Positions 1 through 9,200 of a stretch of DNA of 64,000 nt are shown in pieces. Numbering within the stretch: position 1 is the stretch's first letter; each line of letters opens with the position of its first letter. The translations under genes and the position numbers were made by a program. The notes under the pieces are model-generated. The model did not search any database, was not told where the DNA came from, and saw nothing but the letters and a program-made list of their open reading frames with translations. The stretch spans positions 372,001 to 436,000 of the forward strand of contig NZ_JBHTKA010000008.1 of assembly GCF_042676245.1 (NCBI RefSeq). Direction: 5' to 3'. This DNA comes from Ohtaekwangia kribbensis (GTDB lineage Bacteria > Bacteroidota > Bacteroidia > Cytophagales > Cyclobacteriaceae).

Positions 1-320
1 ATTGTTGTAAGATCACCACCCTGCGACCACAGGGAATTCTAATATATCACGCAGCCTGCATATTTCTATTGCCGATTGATTCGCATTGTATAGTATATAT
101 CGTATGCTCCGTCATTGCAGCGTCATCTTTTGTTATTTGACCGGACTTATCTGCACATAAAGTATATTTAAATTGAAATGTTAGCATTTGATTTAGCAAA
201 GTATATAATGAATGCGAATCTGAACCAGTGTGCCCCAGGGCATCAGAGTCCCGGCGAATGGTGGTTCTTACAGGGTACAAATCGCAATGCTGAAAGTCTT
301 TAAAAGATATAATTGTTGGC

Positions 321-677
321 TCACTCCGATTTTTTACTGCTTATTCCATGCGCATCCATCAAGTGTTCGCCAAACCTAGTAAGCGCATCTATTACTTTAA
401 TCGATCGCTTGCTGAGTGGTGTAAGGTAATAATCAACACGCGGTGGCTTTTCTTTGTATATCTTTCTCTCGATCATTCCTTTCTTTTCCAACTCTCTCAA
501 CTGACTGTATAACATTTTATCAGTGATATGCGAAATGTTGTTCTTCAACTCTCCATAACGAAGTTTGCGTTTGCGAAGCGCCAGAAGGATTGGCATTTTC
601 CATGTGCCGCCAATAAAGGCCATGGTTAATTCTACCGGACTGTAGTATATACGTCCGTTGTAGTTGAAGTCTTTCAT
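321..677 (-). CDS. HxlR-family winged-helix transcriptional regulator
   Basis: This 118-residue protein is a full-length single-domain DNA-binding regulator of the HxlR/MarR-like class, which usually controls a nearby stress or detoxification gene. The family signature is visible near residues 13-31 (SPVELTMAFIGGTWKMPIL), followed by the recognition-helix region (LRYGELKNNISHITDKML) and the wing (PRVDYYLTPLS). Most relatives have Cys in front of Pro-Val and some use it for redox sensing. Here it is Ser, so thiol sensing at that site is unlikely. No enzyme gene sits next to it, so the target is not apparent. Confidence 0.88.
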   Translation of the reverse strand: MKDFNYNGRIYYSPVELTMAFIGGTWKMPILLALRKRKLRYGELKNNISHITDKMLYSQLRELEKKGMIERKIYKEKPPRVDYYLTPLSKRSIKVIDALTRFGEHLMDAHGISSKKSE

Positions 678-701
678 ATAGATATAGCAGAAGCATTGAT
701 C

Positions 702-833
702 ATGCTAATTGAACTTGCTGAGTCGAGCAATGATCCGATCAAGGCTGCTGAATGTAAGTCGAGGTTAGCCCTGCTTGCTATATCTGAAAGTGACTTGGAT
801 CTGCTTCGTAAAAAGCATGGAACATTGAGATGA
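702..833 (+). pseudogene. Short ORF remnant, related to the ORF at 927
   Basis: A 43-codon plus-strand frame with protein-like composition ends in SESDLDLLRKKHGTLR. The frame is open further upstream without an ATG, and it overlaps the promoter side of the HxlR gene. Its C-terminus resembles the tail of the next small ORF (SELMLLRQRHRTLEE), sharing the pattern S-D/E-L-x-L-L-R-x-x-H-x-T-L. The two probably derive from one duplicated, decayed gene. No function can be assigned. Confidence 0.35.
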
Positions 834-865
834 GTGTAGTATACGCTGATATGTGTGCCTCGATG

Positions 866-897
866 CATCAGAGTCCCGGCGGCCGGTGACTCTGATG
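866..897. repeat. GC-rich hairpin built on the repeat core
   Basis: catcagagtc (866-875) is perfectly complementary to gactctgatg (888-897), and inside it ccggc pairs with gccgg around a one-base loop, with one bulged T. No T-tract follows, so it is not an obvious terminator. Only this copy of the three repeats has both arms. Confidence 0.55.
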
Positions 898-926
898 GGG
901 CGAAAACGGCAGTTACATATAGATCG

Positions 927-1001
927 ATGCTAGAAAAGCGCGATTTACCTCAAAGCGAACTCATGCTACTAAGACAAAGGCATCGAACCTTGGAAGAGTA
1001 G
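927..1001 (+). pseudogene. Second short ORF remnant
   Basis: This 24-codon frame ends in SELMLLRQRHRTLEE, resembling the end of the small ORF at 702-833. Each of the two tails is followed by a tgtgcc...catcaga repeat copy, so the unit (gene tail plus repeat) appears duplicated. The rest of 1002-1100 holds no gene. Confidence 0.3.
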
Positions 1002-1100
1002 GGGGTATATAGTATCTGATTGTCATTTCAATACGCTTGTGCCTCCGAAACATCAGAATCCTGAAGACATAAGGGAATAAACTAGGGCTATGATTATTTG

Positions 1101-2375
1101 TTACTCAACTTTTTTCCGAGAACCTTTATTCGATTTTAATCCATTTACTCCTTGAACAATAACTTCATGCAGCTTGTTCTTTAACTCAGGAATTTCTTCC
1201 ATCACTTTCTGCATTTGAGGAGATGAAAATAATTCTTGCCATGGACTGCCATGATGATCCTTTTCCATAAGACGAATCGGAGCTTCTTCAAGTCTAGTTA
1301 ATGCAGAGCTGAATAATCTCAATTCTAATTCTTCATCAATACGAGCGGCTTCTCGTCTATACCCTTCATACGCTTTAGCAACCGATGCTTTATAAGCATA
1401 ATCTTCAGCCAGCTTAAATCGTTGTCCAATCTGCTTGGTTGCAATCCAAGCAAACCAAATTGGGGCGCCAAAACTGAGCACGGATAAAAAAATCTGTGTC
1501 CATATATATCCCATATCTTTTTGATCAAGCAAGGCAGTATTTAAAATTTGGAATCTGACAGCGCCTATATAAATACCTGCACCAAGTGCAGCAAGCAGGC
1601 CCACAACCCAAATCCACATTGAACTTGAGAGTTTAGCAGCACGCAGATCGAATGCTGCTGCTAATCCTTTTGTAGTTGTGATCCTATAAGCCTCTTCACA
1701 TTGAGCAACTAATTTATCCGCCTCATCTTTTCTATCAAGAATGGCTTTTGAAATACTCCCGGCATTCTTGTAATACGTATCTATCTTTCCGTATAATTCT
1801 GCAGCATCAGTCGAAAAGCTACTAACTTTAATCCTTGCTTCCTTTAAGCTTTCTAAATCAGTTGGTAGTGACTCAGCAGCTTCCGTTGCATCTTGTATTA
1901 ACCTAATCTGTTTTTGCAATTCTGCTTTTTCCGGAACAATTTCATTCAACTCAGACTGAATAGAGCGTAATCTCCTCGCGAGTTGAGTCGGCATAGCTTT
2001 ATTATCTTGTAAGACTTGCCATCCAAATATAGGGTCTATTGTCGCAGTTATCCAGTCCAATAACGAGATATATACAGCAAAGGCTTGTGCACCATGTCCA
2101 TTATAAAGGTATTGCAAAGTTTGAGACTTAAAGAGTTCTATTCTCTTAGGGATTTCTAACATTTTCTTTCGGATATCATCGTCAATCGTTTCAATATTCA
2201 AATCCCTTATCCTACGAGAAACTTGAAATGATTGTGCTGCCAAATCATGTCGATTTAGGGGTGGACAATTCCATCCCCATATTTCATTCATCGTCCGATC
2301 ATCGGAATATCCTTTTACAATTGCATCACCTAGTTTATCAAGTGATTTACAAACTTCTTCCAATGTCTTCTCCAT
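1101..2375 (-). CDS. Membrane protein with coiled coils, unknown function
   Basis: I do not recognise this 424-residue protein. Residues about 1-125 are mixed, with an aromatic patch (EIWGWNCPPLNRHD, then LLDWITATIDPIFGW). Residues 130-245 are charged, heptad-like and probably coiled coil. Two membrane segments follow at about 252-272 (WIWVVGLLAALGAGIYIGAV) and 291-312 (IWTQIFLSVLSFGAPIWFAW). A helical tail at 318-410 ends in basic residues. No signal peptide is seen. It lies 97 bases downstream of an XRE-type regulator on the same strand, so the two probably form one unit. The same architecture of regulator plus membrane coiled-coil protein recurs at 59,181-60,125. A defence or stress role is possible but unproven. 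Confidence 0.8.
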   Translation of the reverse strand: MEKTLEEVCKSLDKLGDAIVKGYSDDRTMNEIWGWNCPPLNRHDLAAQSFQVSRRIRDLNIETIDDDIRKKMLEIPKRIELFKSQTLQYLYNGHGAQAFAVYISLLDWITATIDPIFGWQVLQDNKAMPTQLARRLRSIQSELNEIVPEKAELQKQIRLIQDATEAAESLPTDLESLKEARIKVSSFSTDAAELYGKIDTYYKNAGSISKAILDRKDEADKLVAQCEEAYRITTTKGLAAAFDLRAAKLSSSMWIWVVGLLAALGAGIYIGAVRFQILNTALLDQKDMGYIWTQIFLSVLSFGAPIWFAWIATKQIGQRFKLAEDYAYKASVAKAYEGYRREAARIDEELELRLFSSALTRLEEAPIRLMEKDHHGSPWQELFSSPQMQKVMEEIPELKNKLHEVIVQGVNGLKSNKGSRKKVE

Positions 2376-2472
2376 AGAAAGCCTCTTTGTTTTTAGTCAA
2401 CGTGCAGATTTCAAGTCTAAAAGACAAAAATAATTTCCCAACAGCTACATTTACTTTCCCAGTATTAAGATT

Positions 2473-2925
2473 TTATTTCCCGGCATCCAACATCCGCTGC
2501 AACAAAGCTATCTTCTCATCCTTCTCTTTAAGTAAATCTTCAGTGAGCTTTTCAATTTTCTCAGATTGTTTTTTAATTACTTCAACAGCTTCTATATACT
2601 TATCCAGTGGATTGAAAGTACATTGTTCGTTGTGTTGATAGTAAGGAGCATTACTTGTATTCGATCCTTCGTAGTTATTCTGAATATTATAGATCGCCTT
2701 CTCTTCATCAAAGTTCTTGATGGCTTCGGCTGGTACATTTAGTGCTTTAGCGAGGGCTTCGAGTTGGTCGGAATCTATAACATCTTTATTCTCTAGCATG
2801 GAGATTTTCTTCTGCGACCAATCCTCGCCAAGCTTATCGGCAAGAGCTTCCTGTTTGAGGCCTAACATTTCGCGGAAACGCTTCAGGTTTCTTCCCTGGT
2901 GTATAGTACGGCTTTTTGATGTCAT
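2473..2925 (-). CDS. XRE-family regulator with C-terminal coiled coil
   Basis: This 150-residue protein has a helix-turn-helix domain at residues about 14-65 (NLKRFREMLGLKQEALADKL, then WSQKKISMLEN). A linker rich in Asn and Tyr follows, then a strongly charged coiled coil from about residue 108 to the end (KKQSEKIEKLTEDLLKEKDEK) that probably mediates oligomerisation. It is the first gene of a minus-strand pair with the membrane protein downstream and most likely represses its own promoter. Its targets beyond that are unknown. Confidence 0.85.
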   Translation of the reverse strand: MTSKSRTIHQGRNLKRFREMLGLKQEALADKLGEDWSQKKISMLENKDVIDSDQLEALAKALNVPAEAIKNFDEEKAIYNIQNNYEGSNTSNAPYYQHNEQCTFNPLDKYIEAVEVIKKQSEKIEKLTEDLLKEKDEKIALLQRMLDAGK

Positions 2926-2999
2926 ATTTCAAATATAGTAGTTCGTGAAAATCTAAACTATACTTTAGAAAGGATAAAAAATACTTTTAAAATCCATTG

Positions 3000-3122
3000 C
3001 GCACAGGGCACAAAGGAGACACAAAGTTTCTCAAAGGAAAATACAAACCACGGTTTCGCTCGCCCCTGTTACAGCCGGATAACGATTTCACGGATAACTG
3101 CTAACCAATAACGGGCTCCGCT
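3000..3122. other. Intergenic spacer with boilerplate-type sequence
   Basis: The stretch contains gcacaaaggagacacaaag and two direct copies of cggataac (3073-3098). Sequences of the style 'cacaaaggagacacaaag' are common dispersed intergenic filler in Bacteroidota genomes. There is no gene and no clear terminator for the AsmA-like gene. Confidence 0.3.
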
Positions 3123-5654
3123 CTACGGCTGCTCCGAATCCCACTCAAAGTACTCGTCCTTCTGCAGCTCCACTTCCTTCTTCTTCTGTGTGCCCTTGTT
3201 CTTGAAGGCTTCACGGAGTTCTTTTACTTCGTTCTTGAGGTCGTTTACGATTTTCTTTTTAACGGCTTCGGTATCGTATTGAATGCGATAGTTATCGGTG
3301 GTGCCGGTAATTTTCAGATATAGTTTACTTTGTCCGGAGCCATCTTCTTCGATGGCATCTTTTGCTTCAAGGTCAACTGTTTTCACCTGGCGTAACGGTG
3401 TGATGATTCTATAGTCTATGTGCTGATCGAACGTATGCGTGCCACTAACTTTGAGACTGGTAACATTGGTGCGCACTTCCATCTGTGGTATATAGATTGT
3501 TTTATTTTCGATGTGTATATCGTTTTTCAAATCCGAGAAGCGCAGGTGACTCAGTCCGTCATCTTTAATATAGCGCTTTAGTTTTTGCATTGGCTCAAAA
3601 TCGTTCAACTCACCACGCTTGATCACAACGCCTATATCTGCAATAAGTGTCTCGGGAAAGAGACGCAGGTCCGGCTTCAGCACCATCTCCAGGTTTACAT
3701 CAGAATAGGCTTGTCCTTTGAGGTGTTTATCTTGTATAAAGTCTTGTTTAAAATTCTCGAATACATAGAATACACTATCGATATAAATGCCATCAAGTTT
3801 CAGTGTACTCACTACATCAATCGCTTTTTTATTCTTGGCGTCTACTATACCTGAACATGATAGAGCACCACCCATGGTATTGAGCGTGATGTTACGCGAA
3901 ACAGCCATTTCATTTTTCACCAGCAGATCACCCTTCAAGTTGCTTCCGTGGAAACGCTTATACTTCAATGTCTTTATATCGCAATTGAAGTTGAGGTTTA
4001 TATTTCGGGAGATGTTAAAGGTAAATTCCTGGTCATTACCCGATGATGGCTCGCTGAAGCTGATCGCGAAGAGTTGGTTAAGATCGATGTAGTTTGACTT
4101 GAGGTCGGTTTCAATACCGATAGGTTGATCTTCGAACAACAGGAAAGTGATTACGTTCTTGAAAAATCCGTTCAGTAAAAAGTCGCTGTTACCAAGTTTA
4201 CCGGCCACGTTACTCAACGCAAGATCGTTGTTGCTGAACTGTAGACTTCCTTTCAGGTTTTGCAATGGCACATTGTCGTTACCATACAACAGACTTATAT
4301 TCTGTAGTTCTATAGTTCCCTGTGTGGATACGCGTTGAGCGGTTGCTTTCTTTTTCAACAACCCGATCTTTCCCTCGAATGAAACATCGGCAAGCAGTGA
4401 ACCCGAAACATTTTTTATAGTCTGCACAGGGTAAAAATCAAATACCGATGCTGCATCCAGACGACCTTTAAAATCGCACATCACTTCGGGATCTTTGAAA
4501 TCTGACATCACGAAGTTCGCTGCGAATGATTCACCATTCAGCACACCTTTAATGTTCTTAAGCACTACCGTTGCTTCGCGCAGATCAGAAATTTTACTGC
4601 TTGCAAAAGACCCTTCGAGACTTGCGCCTTCAATACGTGTTTTAAAATCAGGGTGAAATATGGTGGCATCGTTAAAACCAAACTCTACCGAGAACGATGG
4701 ACTTCTGCGTTTACTGATTTCACCTTTCAACTTCGACTTAAAGTATACATCGCCTTTGCTCTGGTATTTATCAAAGCTTTTTGTCGCCGACTCGGGCAAT
4801 AATGAAAATATAGTCTGGATATCGGTATTCTCTCCCTCGGTTATCAGGTCAATAACATTTTCATCTTTCCAGTTATAGGTTCCCTGTACTTTAAATGCCG
4901 ACTGCTTCAGTTTCAGTGTAGAAGGATTGATGGTGAGGCTACGCTGTTCGTCATTATATACCAGTTCGGTATTTACTATAAACGATTTGTTAGCCAGGTA
5001 TGAATTACCATCGATATTGATTTTCTCGGTGGTTAGCTGTCCGTGTGCATCGATGTTATATATATTGTTGGTTGTTCCGATAGATGCAACGAGGTCTTCG
5101 CTGGTAAAGGTGAGATCCTCGGAAGCCGAGATGTTGATGAAGTGGACCTTGGTGTTTGTAAGACTTACATTCTTCAGTTCGAAACTTACCGTTCCCGGAG
5201 TAGACTTTTTATCTTCTTTGGAGTCTTTCAGAATGGTATAGTTGTTCTTTCCGTCAGAATCTACTTTGAGGTTTGTTTCGCTGTCGCGGATTTTGAGACC
5301 TCGTATAGTATATTTCCCTTTCCACACCTCGATAGGATTAAGCTGGAACGAAATAACCCCTGCGGTAAGCAGCGGATATTTACCGGGGTGACTATCCTCC
5401 ACATATACATCGGTAAAAACTATGGATAGCTGTGGAAATTGCTCAAAGAGCGAAACATTCATTTTACCAATGTTTACGGGCGTATTCAGGCTTTTATTAG
5501 CCTCTACGATAAACTGGTTGATGATCTTGTCTTTGAACAGGAACACGGATACCACCAGCGCCACAAAAATAACTGCCAGTGTCAGCGCTGTGTAAAAAAG
5601 TATCCTCTTAAACGTTTTCAAGCTTAAAAAATGGTTTGACAAAAATACTGTCAA
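3123..5654 (-). CDS. AsmA-family (AsmA-like) envelope protein
   Basis: This 843-residue protein has one N-terminal membrane anchor (about residues 18-40, ILFYTALTLAVIFVALVVSV) followed by the AsmA-type start (LNTPVNIGKMNVSLFEQFPQLSIVFTDVYVED) and a long repetitive beta-rich periplasmic region. AsmA/TamB/YhdP relatives are thought to form bridge-like lipid conduits or to tune outer-membrane assembly. That role is family knowledge, not shown here. The C-terminal part (KVSGTHTFDQHIDYRIITPL) matches the usual end of the family. The last about 40 residues are charged and probably disordered. It stands alone, with its own short upstream spacer. Confidence 0.85.
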   Translation of the reverse strand: MTVFLSNHFLSLKTFKRILFYTALTLAVIFVALVVSVFLFKDKIINQFIVEANKSLNTPVNIGKMNVSLFEQFPQLSIVFTDVYVEDSHPGKYPLLTAGVISFQLNPIEVWKGKYTIRGLKIRDSETNLKVDSDGKNNYTILKDSKEDKKSTPGTVSFELKNVSLTNTKVHFINISASEDLTFTSEDLVASIGTTNNIYNIDAHGQLTTEKINIDGNSYLANKSFIVNTELVYNDEQRSLTINPSTLKLKQSAFKVQGTYNWKDENVIDLITEGENTDIQTIFSLLPESATKSFDKYQSKGDVYFKSKLKGEISKRRSPSFSVEFGFNDATIFHPDFKTRIEGASLEGSFASSKISDLREATVVLKNIKGVLNGESFAANFVMSDFKDPEVMCDFKGRLDAASVFDFYPVQTIKNVSGSLLADVSFEGKIGLLKKKATAQRVSTQGTIELQNISLLYGNDNVPLQNLKGSLQFSNNDLALSNVAGKLGNSDFLLNGFFKNVITFLLFEDQPIGIETDLKSNYIDLNQLFAISFSEPSSGNDQEFTFNISRNINLNFNCDIKTLKYKRFHGSNLKGDLLVKNEMAVSRNITLNTMGGALSCSGIVDAKNKKAIDVVSTLKLDGIYIDSVFYVFENFKQDFIQDKHLKGQAYSDVNLEMVLKPDLRLFPETLIADIGVVIKRGELNDFEPMQKLKRYIKDDGLSHLRFSDLKNDIHIENKTIYIPQMEVRTNVTSLKVSGTHTFDQHIDYRIITPLRQVKTVDLEAKDAIEEDGSGQSKLYLKITGTTDNYRIQYDTEAVKKKIVNDLKNEVKELREAFKNKGTQKKKEVELQKDEYFEWDSEQP

Positions 5655-5733
5655 AAACCGAACCTGCTTAAAAAATTACCGGAATACCAATCTGGAAGTA
5701 AGTAAAATCTGAAAATGAGCTAAAAATATAGCT

Positions 5734-6255
5734 TTACTGAATCACAATCTTCTCCGGAATAAGAATCGCAGCCGGGAAATAGCGTTTTACGGAGGCATAA
5801 TCTTCCTGCGCATCCATGCGGCTATAGTATTTGCCTACTTTTACGCGAAATATAGGTTCCGTAAACTGGATCTCTGTATTTAACCGGGGCAGTGAAGTAG
5901 CAATCTGCTTTTTTACACTAAGCGCTTCCTCGCGTCTGCCGGAGTAAACCTGTATAGTATAGCCTTCTACAAATCTACGGTTCAGGTTAATGTGGTTGAT
6001 GCTGTCGAGTACACCATCGAGTTTTTGTGTTACGGCTAACTTAGGCTCAACAAATTGTGTTGTCGGTTTTGTATTGTCTGTCTGCGTTGTGGTCGTTGTA
6101 GTTTCGGCAGGTGCTTCCACTTTCGGACGCAACACGGAAAGATCTTCCGAATACTTTCCTCCCTGGGAAGCTGTGCTCGTCTTTTGAGTCGAAGCACAGC
6201 TCTCCAAAAGAGCTATTGTGGAAAGTATATATAGTATCTGTTTTAAGCCTTCCAT
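5734..6255 (-). CDS. SPOR-domain lipoprotein
   Basis: The 173-residue protein starts with a lipoprotein signal peptide with a probable lipidated Cys20 (ALLESC; Glu in the lipobox is unusual). A Thr/Ala-rich linker with a TTTTTTQ run is followed by a C-terminal SPOR-like domain (about 95-170: GYTIQVYSGRREEALSVKKQ ... RVKVGKYYSRMDAQEDYASV). SPOR domains bind denuded peptidoglycan glycan strands at division sites. The gene lies 12 bases downstream of secA and is probably cotranscribed with it. Confidence 0.8.
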   Translation of the reverse strand: MEGLKQILYILSTIALLESCASTQKTSTASQGGKYSEDLSVLRPKVEAPAETTTTTTQTDNTKPTTQFVEPKLAVTQKLDGVLDSINHINLNRRFVEGYTIQVYSGRREEALSVKKQIATSLPRLNTEIQFTEPIFRVKVGKYYSRMDAQEDYASVKRYFPAAILIPEKIVIQ

Positions 6256-6267
6256 AATATATAGTTA

Positions 6268-9200
6268 CTAGTCGATTATAACGCAGCGGTTGTTGATAAT
6301 ATCATCTTCAACCTTTTTGTATTTAACGTCACGCAGTACACGACCATCCGGATACTGCACATTTACTTTATCGTTACGGTTCGCTATCTTCTCAGACTTC
6401 ACCGGCATTACTTTCTCCTGTGGAGGTCGGTTGGGTTGTGGCTGCTGAGGGCTTCCGCCTCCGCTATTACTGCTTCCACCTCCGCTCAGCAATGATCTTG
6501 ATTCTTCTTTTTGCTCATTCAGTCGTACACGTGAACGTGTGGCGCGTGCTTCCTGAACATCATCAGCTTCCTGTACCGGTATATCTGCTTTTAGCAGGAA
6601 TGAAATTGTATCTTCGTTCACTTTCGCGATGAAGCGCTTGAACAATTCAAAACCTTCGAACTTATAGATCAACAGCGGATCTTTCTGTTCGTATACAGCA
6701 TTCTGAACAGACTGCTTCAGGTCGTCCATCTCACGCAAGTGTTCTTTCCAGAGCTGATCGATGATAGCGAGGGTAATCATCTTCTCCATCGACTTCACCA
6801 ACTCGGCATTGTTGGTCTCTACGCACTTCTGCAGTGCAGCCGCTACACCAATCTGCTTCTGTCCATCGCTGAACGGAACCAGTATATTTTCAACCGTAGC
6901 ACCGCGTGTTTTAGAAATTTCGCGAACTACCGGTAAGGCTTTCTCTGCTATAGCCTTGTTCTTTCTGTGGTAATGTTCGAGCGCTTTGTGGTATAGATCG
7001 TCAGCAAGTTTATTCTGATCGAGTTTCTCAAAAGTCTCTTTAGAAATATCGTAGTCAAGACCCAATATACTCAATGCGTTCAGGCGCAGACTTTCATAAT
7101 CATTGCCATTTTTAGCATTGATCACCATGTCTTCGCAGGTATCGTTCAGCATGGTGAGTATATCTAACTCAAGACGTTCACCAAATAACGCATTTCTTCT
7201 GCGCTTGTAAATTACTTCGCGTTGCGAGTTCATTACGTTATCGTACTCGAGCAAACGCTTCCGTATACCAAAGTTATTCTCTTCTACTTTTTTCTGTGCA
7301 CGCTCAATAGAGCTTGTCACCATGGAGTGTTGAATCTCTTCACCTTCTTTCAAACCAAGTTTATCCATGATGCGGGCAATACGCTCCGGCATGAACAAAC
7401 GCATCAGGTTATCTTCCAACGATACATAGAACTGTGAAGTACCCGGATCACCCTGACGGCCTGAACGACCACGCAACTGACGGTCCACACGTCTTGATTC
7501 GTGACGCTCTGTACCAATAATCGCGAGACCACCCGCAGCTCTTGATTCAGGGGTAAGCTTGATATCTGTACCACGACCCGCCATGTTGGTAGCGATCGTT
7601 ACAGTACCTGGCTTACCAGCTTCAGCAACAATCTCTGCTTCGCGCTGGTGTTGCTTTGCGTTCAATACCTGGTGCTTGATCTTGCGCATTTGCAGCAGGC
7701 GGCTTACTACTTCTGATATCTCTACCGATGTAGTACCCACCAGTACCGGTCGACCTTCACCGGTAAGTTTTACAACCTCGTCAATTACCGCATTGAATTT
7801 TTCACGCATGGTTTTATATACGAGGTCATCATAATCTTTACGAACTGCCTGCTTGTTGGTAGGTATAACAACAACATCAAGCTTATATATATCCCACAAT
7901 TCGCCGGCTTCGGTTTCGGCAGTACCCGTCATACCCGCAAGTTTGTGATACATGCGGAAGTAGTTCTGCAATGTAATGGTAGCGTAGGTCTGCGTAGCAT
8001 CTTCTACTTTTACGTTCTCTTTTGCTTCTATTGCCTGGTGTAATCCGTCTGAGTAACGTCTTCCGTCCAGCACACGACCAGTCTGCTCATCAACGATTTT
8101 TACCTTACCATCAACAATGATATACTCGGTATCTTTTTCGAAAAGCGTATAGGCTTTCAGGAGCTGGTTAACACTGTGGATGCGTTGTGATTTTACCTGG
8201 TAGTCGCGGATAAGTTCTTCTTTTTTATGAAGCTTATCGACATCGTTGAGTGTAGTGTCGCGTTCGAGTTTATTTAGTTCAGTACCAATCTCCGGTAAGA
8301 TGAAGAAGCTATGATCTTCTCCTTCACCGGTAATCAGGTCTATACCTTTCTCCGTTAATTCAACACTGTTATCTTTTTCATCAATCACAAAATACAAAGG
8401 CTTGTCGGCCTCCGGCATGTTGCGTTTGTTATCCTGCAAATAGTAATTCTCTGTTTTTTGAAGTACAGCTTTTGAGCCTGGTTCACTCAGGAATTTAATC
8501 AGTGGTTTATACTTCGGCATCGCGCGGTGTGCACGGAAGAGTGAGAGACCACCATCTTTCTCATTACCCTCTGCAATTTGTTTTTTAGCAGTAGTCAGGT
8601 AATCGTTTATAAGTTTTTTCTGAGCCTCCACCAATTTATAGATGCGTGGTTTCAGGTCGTAAAACTCATGCTGATCGCCACGCGGCACCGGACCCGAGAT
8701 AATCAATGGAGTACGTGCTTCATCTATCAACACCGAGTCAACCTCATCGACCATGGCATAGTGATGTGTCCGCTGCACGAGTTCTTCCGGTTCGCGCGCC
8801 ATGTTATCGCGCAGGTAGTCGAAACCAAATTCGTTGTTGGTTCCGTAGGTTATATCAGCACGGTAAGCATTTCTGCGGGCGTTCGAGTTTGGCTCGTGCT
8901 TGTCAATACAATCTATACTGATACCGTGGAACTGAAATATAGGGGCCATCCATTCGCTATCGCGTGTGGCCAGGTAGTTGTTAACCGTTACAATGTGTAC
9001 ACCGCGCTTGGCAAGTGCATTGAGGAAAGCCGGCAACGTTGCTACGAGTGTTTTACCTTCACCCGTTGCCATCTCGGCAATTTTACCTTCGTGTAATACT
9101 ATACCACCGATGATCTGCACATCATAATGCACCATATCCCAGGTGATCATGTTTCCGGCAGCCATCCATTTGTTATACCACTTCGCTTTGTCGCCTTCGA

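Larger units (their letters stand above)
241..1070. repeat. Three dispersed copies of a short repeat with core catcagagtcccggc
   Basis: The 15-base core occurs exactly at 241-255 and 866-880. A diverged copy (catcagaatcctg) lies at 1051-1063. Each copy is preceded a few bases earlier by tgtgcc or ttgtgcc. The rest of 1-320 shows no convincing gene; a minus-strand reading frame at 47-280 has no protein-like character. This looks like a decayed repeat family in accessory DNA. Confidence 0.5.

Noticed and set aside
47..280. Minus-strand reading frame of 77 codons at the left end
   Set aside because: No domain, signal or plausible composition, and it runs through the repeat core; left as non-coding.
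674..868. Minus-strand reading frame of 64 codons
   Set aside because: It is the complement of the small plus-strand ORF remnant and the repeat; the plus strand has the more protein-like sequence.
8578..9096. Plus-strand frame of 172 codons inside secA
   Set aside because: It lies opposite an intact, conserved secA and its product is unlike any protein.
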